Origin: Anniella stebbinsi
Taxonomy: Eukaryota > Chordata > Lepidosauria > Squamata > Anniellidae
Length of the DNA: 64,000 nucleotides
NCBI GenBank assembly: GCA_029215795.1
Contig: JARDYH010000003.1
Coordinates: 99,666,609-99,730,608 of the forward strand
Reading direction: 5' to 3'
Part shown: positions 1 through 13,142 of the stretch, piece after piece
Layout: each line of letters starts with the position of its first letter
How positions within the stretch are numbered: position 1 is the first letter of the stretch
Translations under genes and position numbers: made by a program
Notes under the pieces: generated by a model
What the model was told of the DNA's origin: nothing
The model's database searches: none
Seen by the model: only the letters and a program-made list of their open reading frames with translations

Positions 1-901
<901 letters not shown>

Positions 902-938
<37 letters not shown>
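902..938. repeat. (CA)n microsatellite
   Basis: Uninterrupted CA dinucleotides, about 18 units. Confidence 0.97.
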
Positions 939-942
<4 letters not shown>

Positions 943-1460
943 GCTCTCAAAGAAAAAAATGAAACAAAACTTTCTTCCAGTTGGCAAAACCTTCCTGAAT
1001 TCTTACCAGCCAATCAGGCAAGTTTGTATTTGCAAGTTTGATTTAAGGATGCTTATCAAGTTAAATTTACATCATATATTCATAGCATGCTCTCAACACA
1101 AGACAAATTTAATAAACCCACGATTTGCCATTATGATGTGTGAACTGACCTGTAGTGTGATTTTTTTAAAAAACTGTTGATGAATTCTGTCACTAGACAC
1201 TGTAAGTACTTTCTACATTAAATTGCCTCTGGCCTCACTTTTACAATTCTCTCCCTACCACACTCCTACACATACACATACCATATATACTGTATTAAGA
1301 AACCTGAAACTGTGCATTATACTCCACACATCTGGGCTGTGTCTATGAGCTCCACCACATCAGCGATTTAGTGCACTCTCGCCATGCCTGGTGTGCGGAT
1401 TTGCAGCACAGTACTCACATGGTGCTGTGCCTGTCTTGCTGACACCACGCCTCTTCCCCA

Positions 1461-1807
1461 GCCTCAATATAAATCCCAAACCTTGCATCCCAGGCTCGAA
1501 AACGTTTTTTAAAATCATACAATGCCTGAATCTCTGCAGAGACAGGACTGTACTCCCTCAATGCCCCCAAGGAGCCAGACTAAAGGGTCATTCCATTTTT
1601 GCCCGGCAGAAAGGCGGTCTGGTTGAAGTGCTCATCTGATAGGACCTGACTGGAGGGAGAAAGAGAAGGGGAGGGGTGGAAGAGCAAATGAGAGAAAGAG
1701 CAGCTATTCAGGTGAAAGGGATCATAAGCTTGACACGCTTAGCATCAGAGGCAAAAAAAAAATGTGAAGGCAAACCGGGGGGGGGGGGGAAATTAGGTGT
1801 GATGGAG
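1461..1807 (+). repeat. Dispersed repeat family R1, copy 1
   Basis: About 347 bp that reappears in the same orientation at 26215-26574. Shared blocks include the opening GCCTCAATATAAA, CTTGCATCCCAGGCTC, a middle block ending GTCTGGTTGAAGT, and a closing block ATTAGGTGTGATGGAG. The copies differ by small indels and by a G13 homopolymer at 1777-1789. The TATA-like start would suit a promoter-bearing unit such as an LTR, but no primer-binding site or terminal duplication is visible. The class is unknown. Confidence 0.75.
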
Positions 1808-2288
1808 TTGTGACCACACTTTGCTGTTGCTTCTTCCTCAAACCCTGCAGCATCTCACCTGCGGGGTGAGAACGACAAATTCAGAAGGCAGGAGGGAGCG
1901 CGGGCTATCTGGTCGCAGCTCCCTGCCAATTCCACCCCCAGAGCGACCAAGATCTTGGCTAGCAAAAAATAAAACAAACCAAAAAAAGGCTTTTAAATGT
2001 CATTTACAGTTGATGAGGGCTTTTTTTGGTTTTTGGTTTGTTTTGTTGGAATGGGGAGTGAGAGAGAGAATCACGGCAGAGGATAAATGCTGGGCTTCCC
2101 TGGAGTGCAGCTCCCGGCAGCTCCCAACTCCTCTCCACTTCTCTATGCCTGCCTCTGTCTCTCCATAGTACACAGGAGGCTCTGCTGCAGGAGCAGCAGC
2201 AGCATTGGCAGGGAACAGCCACTGAGAGAGGCCTTCCCAGCAGCTTCCCAAGCGCTTTGGGCAAAACTTGATGTTTCTCTGCCTTCTC

Positions 2289-2662
2289 GGCATACAATCC
2301 GCCCCGCACGCTCAGGTCCTCTGGGAAGAACTTACTACAGTCGGCCAAGACTAGGCTGACAACTGTTACCCAGAGGACCTTTTCTTCTGCCGCTCCCAGA
2401 CTGTGGAATGACCTGCCGGAGGAGACTCGTCAACTTAACAGTCTTTTAGAATTTAAGAAAGCCATAAAGACTGTTCTCTTCCGGCGGGCATATCCAGTGG
2501 AATTTTAGAATGTTTTTAGGATTTTTTAGGATGTTTTAATGCAGTTTTAATAATGTGTGTCATGTTTTAATCAGTTTTATGTATTTTATTATATTGTTGT
2601 TCCCCGCCTCGATCCAAACGGAGAGGCGGGTAAGAAATAAATAATAATAATAATAATAATAA
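2289..2662 (+). mobile_element. L2-type LINE, 3' terminal fragment
   Basis: Codons in one frame from about 2289 to the TAG at 2506-2508 give the C-terminal tail typical of L2-clade polyproteins, including RTFSSAAPRLWNDLPEETRQ followed by FKKAIKTVLFRRAY. A roughly 130-bp AT-rich 3' UTR follows. It contains a short GC hairpin (CCCGCCTC...GAGGCGGG, about 2602-2630) and ends in an (ATA)n tail, as in reptile L2 elements. The 5' part is missing, which is usual for target-primed insertions. The exact 5' limit is uncertain. Confidence 0.8.
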
Positions 2663-2681
2663 TAGTTATTATTATTATTCT
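2637..2681. repeat. (ATA)n/(ATT)n microsatellite at the LINE tail
   Basis: A run of about seven ATA units is followed by ATT units. It probably grew from the LINE 3' tail. Confidence 0.9.
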
Positions 2682-2737
2682 CTCTCCACTATCTGTGACC
2701 GTTTGCGGAGCTTCACGCTTGCTCTTCCTTTTCTCCA

Positions 2738-2792
2738 TGTGTATGTGTGTGTGTGTGTGGGAGAGAGAGAGAGAGAGAGAGAAAGAAAGAGG
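2738..2792. repeat. Compound (GT)n(GA)n microsatellite
   Basis: GTGTATGTGTGT... passes directly into GAGAGA and then GAAAGAAAG. The open frames that cross it are artefacts of the repeat. Confidence 0.95.
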
Positions 2793-3419
2793 AAGCCAAA
2801 CTCCCTGCATCAACCAGACGTACTTGAGGAAGATGAGCCAGGGAAAGCTGGCTTGTAACCACTTCAGCTGCCACTACTCACGAGAAACTGCAGTGGAGGT
2901 GGCCATTCCACTTGTCAAGCCCACCCTTGCCTTCCAGGAATGCCCCTGGACTGAAGCCACCACCGACATATGGAAGAAACAATATGGTGGCTTCAGAGCA
3001 ATTGGAAAAGTCACGGCGGACATAGCGAAAAGGCAAAGTTTCAAAACTGTGCGAGTTGGCTGTGAGTTGGCAGCTACCTCATATAAACAAAGCAGCGTTA
3101 CCACACAACCACAATGGGCTTAATAGAGCATATAGACAACCCACTGATGTCCATAAAACTTCTGTGCTTGTAATTCCAGAATAACACACCGAATGAAGCC
3201 ATTCACTAAGGCTCCTTCAGTCCCCATTTAATACCAGAAATATATGAGAAAATTGTTTCCATTTGTTTTTAATCAAGATTACCCAGTTCGCACCTTCCAG
3301 ACTGAACATCGATTAGATGCAAACTGAGGTTGAAGTCTGCACCTTTCCAAGCTTGCAATTTGATTCACAGACAAAAAAAAAAAAGCATCCAACAGCATGG
3401 GTACATTTGAAAAATGCTC

Positions 3420-3680
3420 ATAAAAAATCATATTTTTGAAAAATGAGCACAAATATACTTTAATCAATGGAAGATTGATATATGTCAAATACATATATGT
3501 CAAAGAGGTGCACAACTGATGCATATGTTCGGAAAAATTGCATGAAAATATGCACAGATTTTCTTGAGAAAAGGGGAAAAAACCAAAGCTCACAATCTGA
3601 TATGGACTCAAGTCAAAACGAGCTTCAAGGGAATTTGGAGAACTTTTGTGAGCTTGGTTTTTGCTGATTCGCACATCCCT
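3420..3680 (-). repeat. Unclassified element ending in AGGGATGTGC
   Basis: Read on the minus strand, the right edge (3671-3680) is AGGGATGTGC preceded by CT. The same terminal motif, CTAGGGNTGTGC, opens the elements at 25644 and 37195. Inside there is AT-rich sequence with repeated TATGTCAAA-type words near 3478-3505. The left limit is a guess. Confidence 0.4.
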
Positions 3681-3684
3681 AGAA

Positions 3685-5088
3685 TCCACAATTAAGATAT
3701 GATGTGACTAAGTTTGGTTACGCATCCTTCAGCAAGAGTGGAGGCAAAAGCCAGCCACAGCGAGTGAGAAGATAAGCAATAAGGCAGTGACAGTTTTCAC
3801 CTGTTTTTATTTGTTCATATACTACCATCAATGTGCGTGGTGTTTTACAGAGGGTCCTACCAGACAAAACAATCACTAGGCCTTACTGACAGAATGTTGG
3901 GAGGGTGGGGTTTGTCCAGACTTGTCATCTGCCATTTGTAACCCCCACCCACATTTCCCACTATATCTTCCACCTTTACACACACACACAAACCCACATT
4001 GATGCGAAGATGGAATTACTGCACAATGCCTTTTGAACTGGAAAGCAGCAAGAGTAACAACAAAGATACAACTGAAAACAAGTAGGCCCATCTTGCAGAC
4101 TGATGTTATTGATAGATCCTAGGTTTAGGAAAGGTTGAAGGCTACTTCATTAAGACCATTATTCTCATTTGGATTCATTCAAAAGAGTTGGGATAGCAAT
4201 AGGGGCTAAGTGTGTGAATCCAGTCCCTGGATTGGGCTCTACATGAACTCACTAGGGAGCCTCCACCATTTCAGCCTCCACCTCCCACCTGAAATAAAGG
4301 GATAGGAATACTCAGGGCTCATCTTGGTGGGGTCGCAGTGGCAGCGCGGCGGTGGTATGAGGTGCACACGTATTGGCGCTCCTTCCAGCCATCTACCTCG
4401 GAAGGAGCACAACTGCAGGCTTTCTGAAAGCCGCTGCAGCGCTTGTCTACCCGATCCTACCTGCTTCAGAGATGGCCCCTTTTCTTGTGTCTACTTACGA
4501 TATCCACAGTCTGCTCAGGCTCAGGCTCCCTCTTACATAGCAAGATCAAAGGGTGAAGGTAACTTCTTCTCTGTGACCCACTGTGGCTCTGTCCTGGGCC
4601 CTGCATTTTGGAACCACATTCTTCACAAAGCCCAACTGGAGTATTTCAAAGCAGCAATGCAAGGACTTTTGAGTACAGGAGGCAAGCAGGCTGTGGCCAT
4701 GGACGAGAAGGGGATTATTTTAACACCAGGGGTTCCATGACTTAGTTAAACTGTGTCGGTGCAGGGGCACCTGGGAGCATTGGCTTCTTCAAGGTTGGGG
4801 CGGGGGGGTTGCCTTTTTTATTCTTTTTTTACCCATAAATGCGAACCGGAGGGGGGAAGGAACGGGGCTTTGAATATCCACCCCCCTGTAAAAACAATTT
4901 GTGGGTAAACTATGGTCTGCAGAGGCATGGAGGTGGTCCAGCGACCTTTCGGCTCGCTGGTCTACCCCCTGCCCTGCCCAGCCTATGGCAACCAATCAGT
5001 TGCCACCTGGCTGTGGCACGCCTCCGCAGCAGCTCCAAAGCAAGAGTAATAGACGGCAGATGCCACTGTCACATCGCTCCAAGCAGGA
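3685..5088. other. Intronic sequence without a supported gene
   Basis: This contains a 138-codon open frame on the plus strand at 4324-4740 that I do not recognise. It lacks low-complexity bias but also lacks splice context or homology to any family I know, so I do not call it a gene. 4790-5240 is unusually GC-rich for this window and is probably part of a decayed repeat. Confidence 0.5.
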
Positions 5089-5119
5089 AAAAAAGTCGGG
5101 GTATGTGCCCGACTTTTTT
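5089..5119. repeat. Perfect 12-bp inverted repeat with a 7-nt loop
   Basis: The left arm AAAAAAGTCGGG (5089-5100) and right arm CCCGACTTTTTT (5108-5119) pair perfectly around a 7-nt loop. The form resembles a factor-independent terminator, but in a vertebrate intron it is more likely a transposon subterminal palindrome. Confidence 0.85.
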
Positions 5120-8100
5120 AAATCGGAGTTTTGGGGTTTACCCCTGGATAGCTTCGGGATGGTGGCTGCGTCATGTAGATCATCTGCCATCACTCTAAAG
5201 CCATTCGGGGGCAAACCCTTTGTCAAGATGTACCCTCAGTTACCCAAGAGGCTTCCATAAGGGATTACTATTAATCTATGTGAAGCACTTTGAACACTCT
5301 AAAGCAGGGATGTACACAACCTTTTCAACTTTGAGGGCTGTATGTGATGCTGGCTTGCAGGATTAGGGAAATTTCCTTAACAGCGCACATATGTGAACAC
5401 ACAGACACACACACACAGTGATACTGAGAGAGATTTTTCTATTTTTGCGATCTAGATGAAGATCTTTGGGGAGGGGGTGGAGAGAGCTCCAAAGGAAAGG
5501 GCAGTAACAGCGACAGAGTTGGAGGGGGGAGGCCTGATTTCAGTGAGATAAGCTGTTGGAAGAATCAAGAAAGGAATAGAGCATGGACAGGGGCTGCCTT
5601 CTGAGTGAAGGAGTGACAGTTCCACAGGGAACCGGAGAAGGGTAGCAGGAAGTGTGGCAGGCAATGAATGGGAACAAAAGTAGGAGAGCAGCTAAATCTC
5701 ACAGTGCCGGAAGAAAGTACCAGAAACCTGAGAGAAAGGATGCGATAGTGTGGCGTATTTGAAGGAGAAGAGTAGACGGGCGAAAGAAGATCATTAACAC
5801 AAGGACTATCTTTATTTGGGGTTTGTCTACTATACCTCTGCAGTGCCTGCCCTGAGCACACATGAAGCTCTTATTGCTAGGTGATGCTGACTTTATTAGA
5901 GAGCCTGACCATTTGGGAGAACGTCATTCTCTTTGGCAAAATACACTTCTGGCTCTCAAGCCTCTGTCTGGAAAATGGAATGTCCCCAAGAATACAGAAG
6001 TTGGCTCTCCTTAGTCTATACTTACTCAGAAATACTCACTATTCCTGTGAATATTTCTCTTTGTTCCAGTTCCAAATCCCGTGTGTTCTAAGAGAAAGCT
6101 AAAGGAGCTTTCCTGTCACCACCAGATACTGATTTCTTGTTTGTGCTGACTTAAAAAACATAAACTGATGATCTATCATCCTGCCACTTCCTTACAACCA
6201 CTCTCTGCAAACAGAATTGCAATGCATTTACCAAAATAAGCAAACGTAAACATTTTCCCCCACAACGAAAGCAATCATTCTGTAGGTAATGCCAATATTT
6301 GCACCCCCTTCACACAATCACTTTGGTAGAAGAGATAAGATTCAATCTATAAAATATTTTCAGCTTTGGGATCACATTCATGTCAAATCAATATATAGAT
6401 ATAGATATATACACACACACATACACATACAAACATCTGGGTGCCCTTTGCCTTTAATGAGAGTCATAAAAGGAAAAAAAGACATCTCATCAACCTGTAA
6501 ACCATCACCAACATAAATGTTCTTCAAATCACACATAGTAGAGGCTAAAAAATGAAAGAACTCCCCACCCATCTCCACTAGAATCAGTTCAGACATTTTT
6601 CCTATTTAAAATTCCCCTGAGGCGGAATTTGGAAATGAAAATGGGAGTGGGGGTGAAGGATGCTGCTGTATAGCTGAAATCCCCCCTCCCGGAGTGTGAT
6701 GGACCCAATCCAAATTGGGGCTGTGCACACTTACACAGAAGTAAATAATCCATTTATGTGATTTCAAGAATATTTGGGCCCCGAGTCAAGCTTTTGAATT
6801 ATGAGAAAGAAAAATCTATGCTGTGTGAGAAACAGCATTAGCCATACCTAAGAAAAAGGAAGGAAGGACTCTTGTGCACTGCCCTATTCCCCTCCCAGCA
6901 TTTCACCTTCTCTCCCTCCCTGAAGAGCTCTTCACTCTGGTTTCATCTCCTCTCCTACGGCACCTAATCCTACCACAGCTGCCACCAAACAGAGGAGATG
7001 GAGATGGTTATGGATGCCTAGAATGGCTACTTTGTTTCCTCTGTAAACAACAACTCTGAAAGGAAAGACGAGGGCCTAGAATGTAGTGGTTTTTCAAACG
7101 TTCTATCTTCAGCAAACTCCTCACACAGATGTGTTTGCTGAGGGTGGGGGACTCACTGCCCCAACACGAACTTTCTCTGGGAAGAAGGGTAGTGGTGAGC
7201 AAGTTGTTTGTCAGAAAACTTTGTACATCGTTCTCAAAATTTTCATGGGGGACCACCCCAAAAGTTCCCAAGGAACCACAAAGGATTCCCAGAACATGGT
7301 CTGAAAAGTGCTGCTGTACAGCATTGGCTCTAAGCAAATTCTCTAGTGCCTGGAAATTGCAAACATTATACACTGGGAAAGGATGGATTCTTATTATTGT
7401 GGCCTACTTTAATTTGGTTGATTTATAATCCCATTTGCAGCCACACCACTAAAAAGGCACCAGCCCTATACGGTCATTAGCCTCAATATTGGAATAAATA
7501 TATAAAGTGTCATTCATGATTTCAGGTAAGATGCTGAGGGATATAATGGCCAAGAGAGAAGTGTACAGAGATAAAAAAAAACATTTACAGCATGGAAGGA
7601 GCTAAGAGCTGCACCGTAAAGCTTCCATTTGATTTTTGTTGTCAAACAGAGAAAGAGCAGATCAGCTGTTACAAGGGGGGAGTATTCTGAGGGGGTTCCC
7701 AAACACCCTGTTATATGAAAGCTAATGCTCCCTCTCTCTATTTTTATGGAACCCGAGTTTATTATATAAGAGCTCTGAGGAAGTGAAGTAGCTAAGTATG
7801 TGAGCCACAAAGTCCCAGTTTTAATTCTCACCTCAACTCACCAGATGATTTTAACAAACCACTATTCTCTCAGGGTGAAGACAAATATCAAAGGAGAGTT
7901 CACAGCACACCCCTCAGTCACAGGAAAAGACTAGCTTCACAACAGAAATGAGACGTGCATATCAGCAAGCATTACTCTATCAGTCTTGCGCCTCCTTCAA
8001 GATGAGCTGCTTCGCCTTGTTAATTTTGAAACGTACTACATGAATACTCATGCCCCTATTTGTTCATTCAAACCTTCATAAACAGAAAATGAAAAGAACT

Positions 8101-8800
8101 TGTTTTTAAAAGCTCTGAGAATTGGGAGGTAGCACAGTGCTAACCAATTAGCACTGTGCACAGTCATCTTCTGCTTCCGACTCACAAAAGGTGCTTTTTC
8201 AAAGATCAATCCCAGAAGAGAATAGGTCTGTTTGAACTTAATACAAAAGACTCAATTCTAGATTAAGATGTTTATGAAAGAGGCCCTAACTTTACCAATT
8301 TATTTCTATATAACAAGGTGAAGGAGCTTTCTGTAGAGTGGGGTGGGTGACATTTTTCTCTCATTCAAAGCCCCCCATATAGCATGGGGAAGATAATTTT
8401 AACCACATGGAATGCATTCCCCAACAGCCCTAATCTCCCTCCAGTACAATTAAATGTCTTAAAGAGTATGAAGTAGGCAGATTCCCTCCAACTCTTCAAT
8501 TTTCCTCCTCCACCCCACCCAACAATAGTCTGATTTCATGGTTTAACTATTTCAACATTCTGGGAAATTGCTGAATATATGTCTTTGTGAGGTCAGTTTT
8601 TAGGGGCCTTACATTTTATGTTTTTCCTTTTCCAATTTACAAGCTAATATATTTCTGAATTCCTATTTGGGGGGAAGGGTGTTCTTGTTTTGCTTTCAAA
8701 GAGATCAGATAAGCATGGGACCATCTAGGTGTTGGGTTAGAAAGTACAGACGTGACCAGCAACAAAATGTCACAGTGTTGAGTGCTCTTATTGAGAGTTC
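5120..8800. other. Intronic sequence, no recognised gene
   Basis: Only small simple repeats are evident, for example (CA)n at 5400-5418 and a TATAGA/CA run at 6392-6430. A piece near 5305-5345 (GCAGGGATGT...AACCTTTT) resembles a hAT-type terminal sequence but has no visible partner end. Confidence 0.5.
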
Positions 8801-8822
8801 CAGACAGACAGACAGACAGACA
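8801..8822. repeat. (CAGA)n microsatellite
   Basis: Five tandem CAGA units. Confidence 0.95.
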
Positions 8823-8926
8823 TCCCACAGTATTTTATTCCATTCCTGCTTCTCCTTGGTTTTCTACTCCCCGCCACTTAGCTTGCCAAGTCAGTATTCC
8901 ATGGCTTCTGAGCATGCAGTTCAAAG

Positions 8927-9198
8927 GAGGGCTGGCCCTACCATGAAGTGGAGTGAAGAGGCTACTTCAGGCAGTAGATTTGGGGCATAATGAAAGGGCA
9001 GCAAACTGTTAGCTATGTACTTTGAAGTTATTGCATTTTTTACTACCAGGAACAGAGAGAGGTGTTTATGGGATTTTCTGCCTCATGTGCCAAAATAACT
9101 TGGCTGGCTTTGGGTATTATGCACCTTGACTTGGGCCAGTGTCAGGGGAGCCATTGACTGCTGTGCCTTAGGCACCAAAATGTCCTGGGCCAGCCCTG
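8927..9198. mobile_element. hAT-like MITE (same family as 53323-53588)
   Basis: The left end GAGGGCTGGCCC and right end GGGCCAGCCCTG are inverted repeats differing at the first base. The subterminal sequence (CTTCAGGCAG near the left end, CTTAGGCACC near the right end) matches the element at 53323. No clear 8-bp target duplication survives. It has no coding capacity. An inverted relative of its interior lies at about 27480-27620. Confidence 0.6.
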
Positions 9199-9439
9199 CC
9201 CAATATATTTGCTTCCTAAAGCCTTTTTGTACTTCTGCAAACCCTGGCATTTCCCTAACCTTCTGGTACTGCCTTCTTGTTTATGGATGGTATTATTTTG
9301 GCTACATGAGAACTGGACACTGAGCATCACTAATAGAGGAAATTATGGCCGAACATGCCATAGCACCCATAACATCCCAGTTTAGAAGGCAAAGTCATAT
9401 ATACACATGCAAGAGAAAAAGTGCTACCTCCAATATCCA

Positions 9440-9611
9440 AGGCAGTAAGCCTGTGTGCACCAGTTGCTGGGGAACATGGGTGGGAAGGTGCTGTTGCACC
9501 ATGTCCCGCTTTGTTGGTCCCTGGTCGACAGCTGGTTGGCCACTGTGTGAACAGAGTGCTGGACTAGATGGACCCTCGGTCTGATCCAGCATGGCACTTC
9601 TTATGTTCTTA
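9440..9611 (+). mobile_element. SINE- or LINE-like 3' segment with a TTCTTATGTTCTTA tail
   Basis: The segment contains GGACTAGATGGACCCTCGGT, then GATCCAGCATGGC, and ends in TTCTTATGTTCTTA. This 3' end is widespread in squamate genomes. The SINE at 52608-52805 carries a related tail (its minus-strand reading ends with CTAGATGGACC ... TTTCCTATGTTCC), so the two probably use the same LINE partner. I am unsure whether this is a SINE body or a LINE 3' UTR. Confidence 0.6.
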
Positions 9612-9616
9612 CCGTT

Positions 9617-12600
9617 TAGAAAATGTGCTGGCCCTAATGTATGCATAAACATTAAGTTTATCATGATCACTTTACCTCTATAACAAAAATTAATCAACAG
9701 TCTATGTGTAATGAAGAGAAAGGCACACACACTCACCTAAATTGTATTGATCTTTTTAATGGTATCTACCTGTCTGGAAGGTTATTTCTATGATCATAAG
9801 ATAGAGTACGATGGTCTGCTATTTGAACCACCTTTTATTAGTATGACAATCAGATTTTCTATTTCAGAGAACCTGAATCAATAAAAAATGCTACCTTCAC
9901 CACTGGTCTAGAGGGAATGCTACAAGAAAACCCAGTTTCCAAGAGAAAATATTTGAGTTTTACTAAAAACTACATACAGGAGAACAACATAACCCATGTT
10001 AAGTCACATTTACTGAAACAGAACCCTCAGCTGCAAGTAATATGCAACACCTTCAGGTCCCAAAATATCCAGAGAAGAGTGTAACAATATGTTTCAAAAG
10101 TACTGGATTTGGCCCAAATGGATTGTACTTCATGGGAGAATCCAGGAAGTGATTTCGGACAACACCCACTTCTGACCTGAGGAATGAGAGACCACTGCCT
10201 GAGAGAGCTTAATGAGAAGGCTTTGTTTAAATAAAATGTAGGTTTGTTTGGAAGACAGAGTCTGTGGGGTGCAGTACACCAACTTTGAAACAGAGGGGGT
10301 GCATGAGGTAGTTGTTCAATAGGTGGCTTCCAACATGGTCATAATATTGGAAGCTCCTGAAAATGTATACCAGAGTTCAGGAAGCTCACACCTGAAACTG
10401 GGGCCTAGCCTAGTGGGCCATCTGGAACTCTAGGCCCTCAAAGCAGTCTTCTGGTTCAGAAGGGGACAGTGATATGCAGCATATCCACCCTTAGCCAAGA
10501 AGCCTACTGAGTGACCTTGACTGAGTCTCCATGTTAAGTCTTTTTCAGAAGGTTGATGTACAGATAAAATGGAGAAAGGGGAGGGAGATACACACGCCAC
10601 ACACACACACATATACCACGTACACTTTCTTTGCTCCTTGAAGGAAGCAAGTGGAACAAATTGAATAAATAACACAAACCACTGCAATTGGTGGGCAGTA
10701 TGAAGCCCCTGGATTGGCCAAGCCCCATAAAAATACCAAGAGCCTGCTCTACCTTGGTCAGGAGAGCACTACGTTCTGCTACCACATTCCAAGATCCAGT
10801 TCAACCCCTAGCTCCAGCTCCTTTCTCCTTCCCAAACCATCCCACATTGTTTTATTGGATTGCTGTGTTGGACTGTTAGACTGCAGTTTTAGTTTGATAA
10901 TGTTAAATGAACTGATTTTAATTGTATACTATTTATTTATTGTATTTCTATAACATTTAAGAGCCAAAGCATTCTGGGCACAACAATTAAAACCATAAAA
11001 TATAGCATGATAAAACACCATTTAAACATTAAAAACTACAGTGGTTGCCCTCTGTAGCTAGTCCCTGCATGATTCATAAATGCAGGTGTTTCCAGGGTTG
11101 AATTATTCATTAGAATTTATTCTGCTTTTCATAAGGAAGCCAGGTTAGTCTTCTCAAACTTCATAATGAAAAGGGCTTCTGCCATAGTTGAATCATTTTA
11201 TACATATTTTCCAATGGTCTTTCTATTGACTAGGGTCAGTCCCAGATTGCTAGTACCTGTCACTGGTAAATTACTGCCAAAATTGTGCCATGGGGCAGAT
11301 TTAGGGGGTTGTCATTGGAGTTGTCATGCTTCAACAATCTCTCCACGAAGCTGAATCTTTGAATCCCTAAACATGGCCAGTGAGATGGGGGAATGGTTAA
11401 AAGCACAACACTTGCGTTTAATATACATGCAAATAAATGTGTGCAAACGGACACTAAGGCACTGCTGTAGCACACACCATAGCTGGTGAGGTTCGTTTTA
11501 AACTGTTGACAGCACATTATAGGCAAGTTTGTTTTTCTGGTTAAAGGTATACTTGAAAAACCTAGCTCCTTTATTTTTAAATGCAGAGCAAGCTATTACA
11601 GTTAATGAATACAGCTGAGCCTTTATCAATGTGTAACAGACAGAGATCTTTCAGATGCTACAAGTTGTACACAAGAGTCCCTCCCAATTTTCAATAGGTG
11701 ACATGTTGGAGAGTATGGTACAGGTTATCCAAAATAAATTAATACAAGTCAGAGCAGACAAATTTCAGCAATTTGTAATTGTTCAGATTATACGGTATGT
11801 GTTCAGACAGTGATCCTCTGTGTGAGAACAGGGGTGTTACAAGTACACAATGGCAGCGTCCTGTTTTCATATGTGAGGGTGTTGGAAGATATGCTTCATA
11901 GCCAAAATCCTGCAGAGGTAAACCCCATGACTAACTGAATGTCATCCACTGACTTGGAGGTGAGGAGGGAAGGGGTCTTTGCCTGACGCCCCCCAAATGA
12001 TGCGTTATGTTGCCTTGCCCCCAGTGTCTCTGTGTTCAGTGTGACATCTGTAGAAGAGGAGCATATGTGCATTGTGTTCAACATCAGGGCTAGGACCAGT
12101 AGGCTCCTCCTTCCACATGTTCACTGAACCATATGGGAGGAGGTGTGTGTGAGCTCCCCGAGTGACAAGCCTTGTTGCTCCTGTAATGCACCACTTCTTT
12201 CCCCCTATAATACCTACTCGAAGAGTAGAAAGCACTGAATCCGCACTATCCTATGGCCCCTCAGACAATTGGGGCATAGGATTGCTCCTTTGCTTTGAAA
12301 AGACCAGTTTGAGCTCCTTTAAGTCTCAATGGAGATAAATGGATTTTCTTTTTATAAACGTTTGGACTGAGATCATGGCAGGTTGACAAAATTTAGAAGG
12401 GGAACAAAATTTTGAGAAACACTGGGCTTGTTTCATGTATGTGCATAAAATTACATATATTGCATGCATGGCATTTTTTAATAAATATGAACAGAATTAA
12501 GCTGTAAGATTAACATACATTTTTATCTTTTTCACTTTAAAAAATTACAGAAGGTCAAAAGGCACAAACTTATAGAAGATTAAATGGAGTTCCAATCTTA

Positions 12601-13055
12601 AATTACATTCTATGCATCAAGTATTTTAAAAAAAGATGAAATAGTCTTTTATCTTTCCCATATTTTTGGTTCATTCTGTCAAAGGCCAAGTAAGTAAACC
12701 ATTTCAGCTGAACTGAATCCCAAGTAAAGCATTCAAATTCATATTTCCTAACCTGCGCATCACAATAACATGCTGTTGAAACTTGGGGATCCAATTTTAA
12801 AAAACCTTTTAGAACCAGTGTTTTAGCAGCAAATTGTATGTCTTGAATAAAACCTTAATGTGGATGTCAAAACTGACATTTTGGGAGACAAACATTTCTA
12901 TCTAGCAAAATTTATATGAAAAACATTTAAAAATAAATATTACCTGAAATGTCACAATTCATGGAATACGTAAAATTGTTGAGATCTCTTTGCTTGAGGA
13001 AATGTTACTTAATGTAAATCTTTAACAGACCAATGGAAATTGTACTTTCAGCAGG
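9617..13055. other. Intronic sequence, no recognised gene
   Basis: AT-rich sequence with a short (CA)n at 10594-10612. No open frame here has recognisable homology and no splice-flanked coding block was found. Confidence 0.5.
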
Positions 13056-13056
13056 A

Positions 13057-13142
13057 AGGTGTCAGAGATTCTGGGATTTGAACTAAGAATCTCTGGGTCT
13101 GAGGCTGAGCCCCATCTTACTGAGCTATCTGGGATTGTGTGC
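13057..13142 (-). mobile_element. tRNA-derived SINE head (partial)
   Basis: On the minus strand there is an A-box-like TAGCTCAGTAAGATGG followed about 35 nt later by a B-box-like GTTCAAATCC, the spacing of an internal RNA polymerase III promoter. The cloverleaf does not close, so it is a SINE head and not a tRNA gene. The body beyond it is not clear. Confidence 0.5.

Noticed and set aside
2004..2359. Several overlapping frames of 90-115 codons on both strands near the L2 3' end
   Set aside because: Cys- and Pro-rich translations in competing frames. The convincing coding signal here is the L2 tail in another frame ending at 2508.
4324..4740. 138-codon open frame on the plus strand
   Set aside because: No recognisable homology, no splice or promoter context, and mixed composition; long chance frames are expected in 64 kb. 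Kept only as a note.
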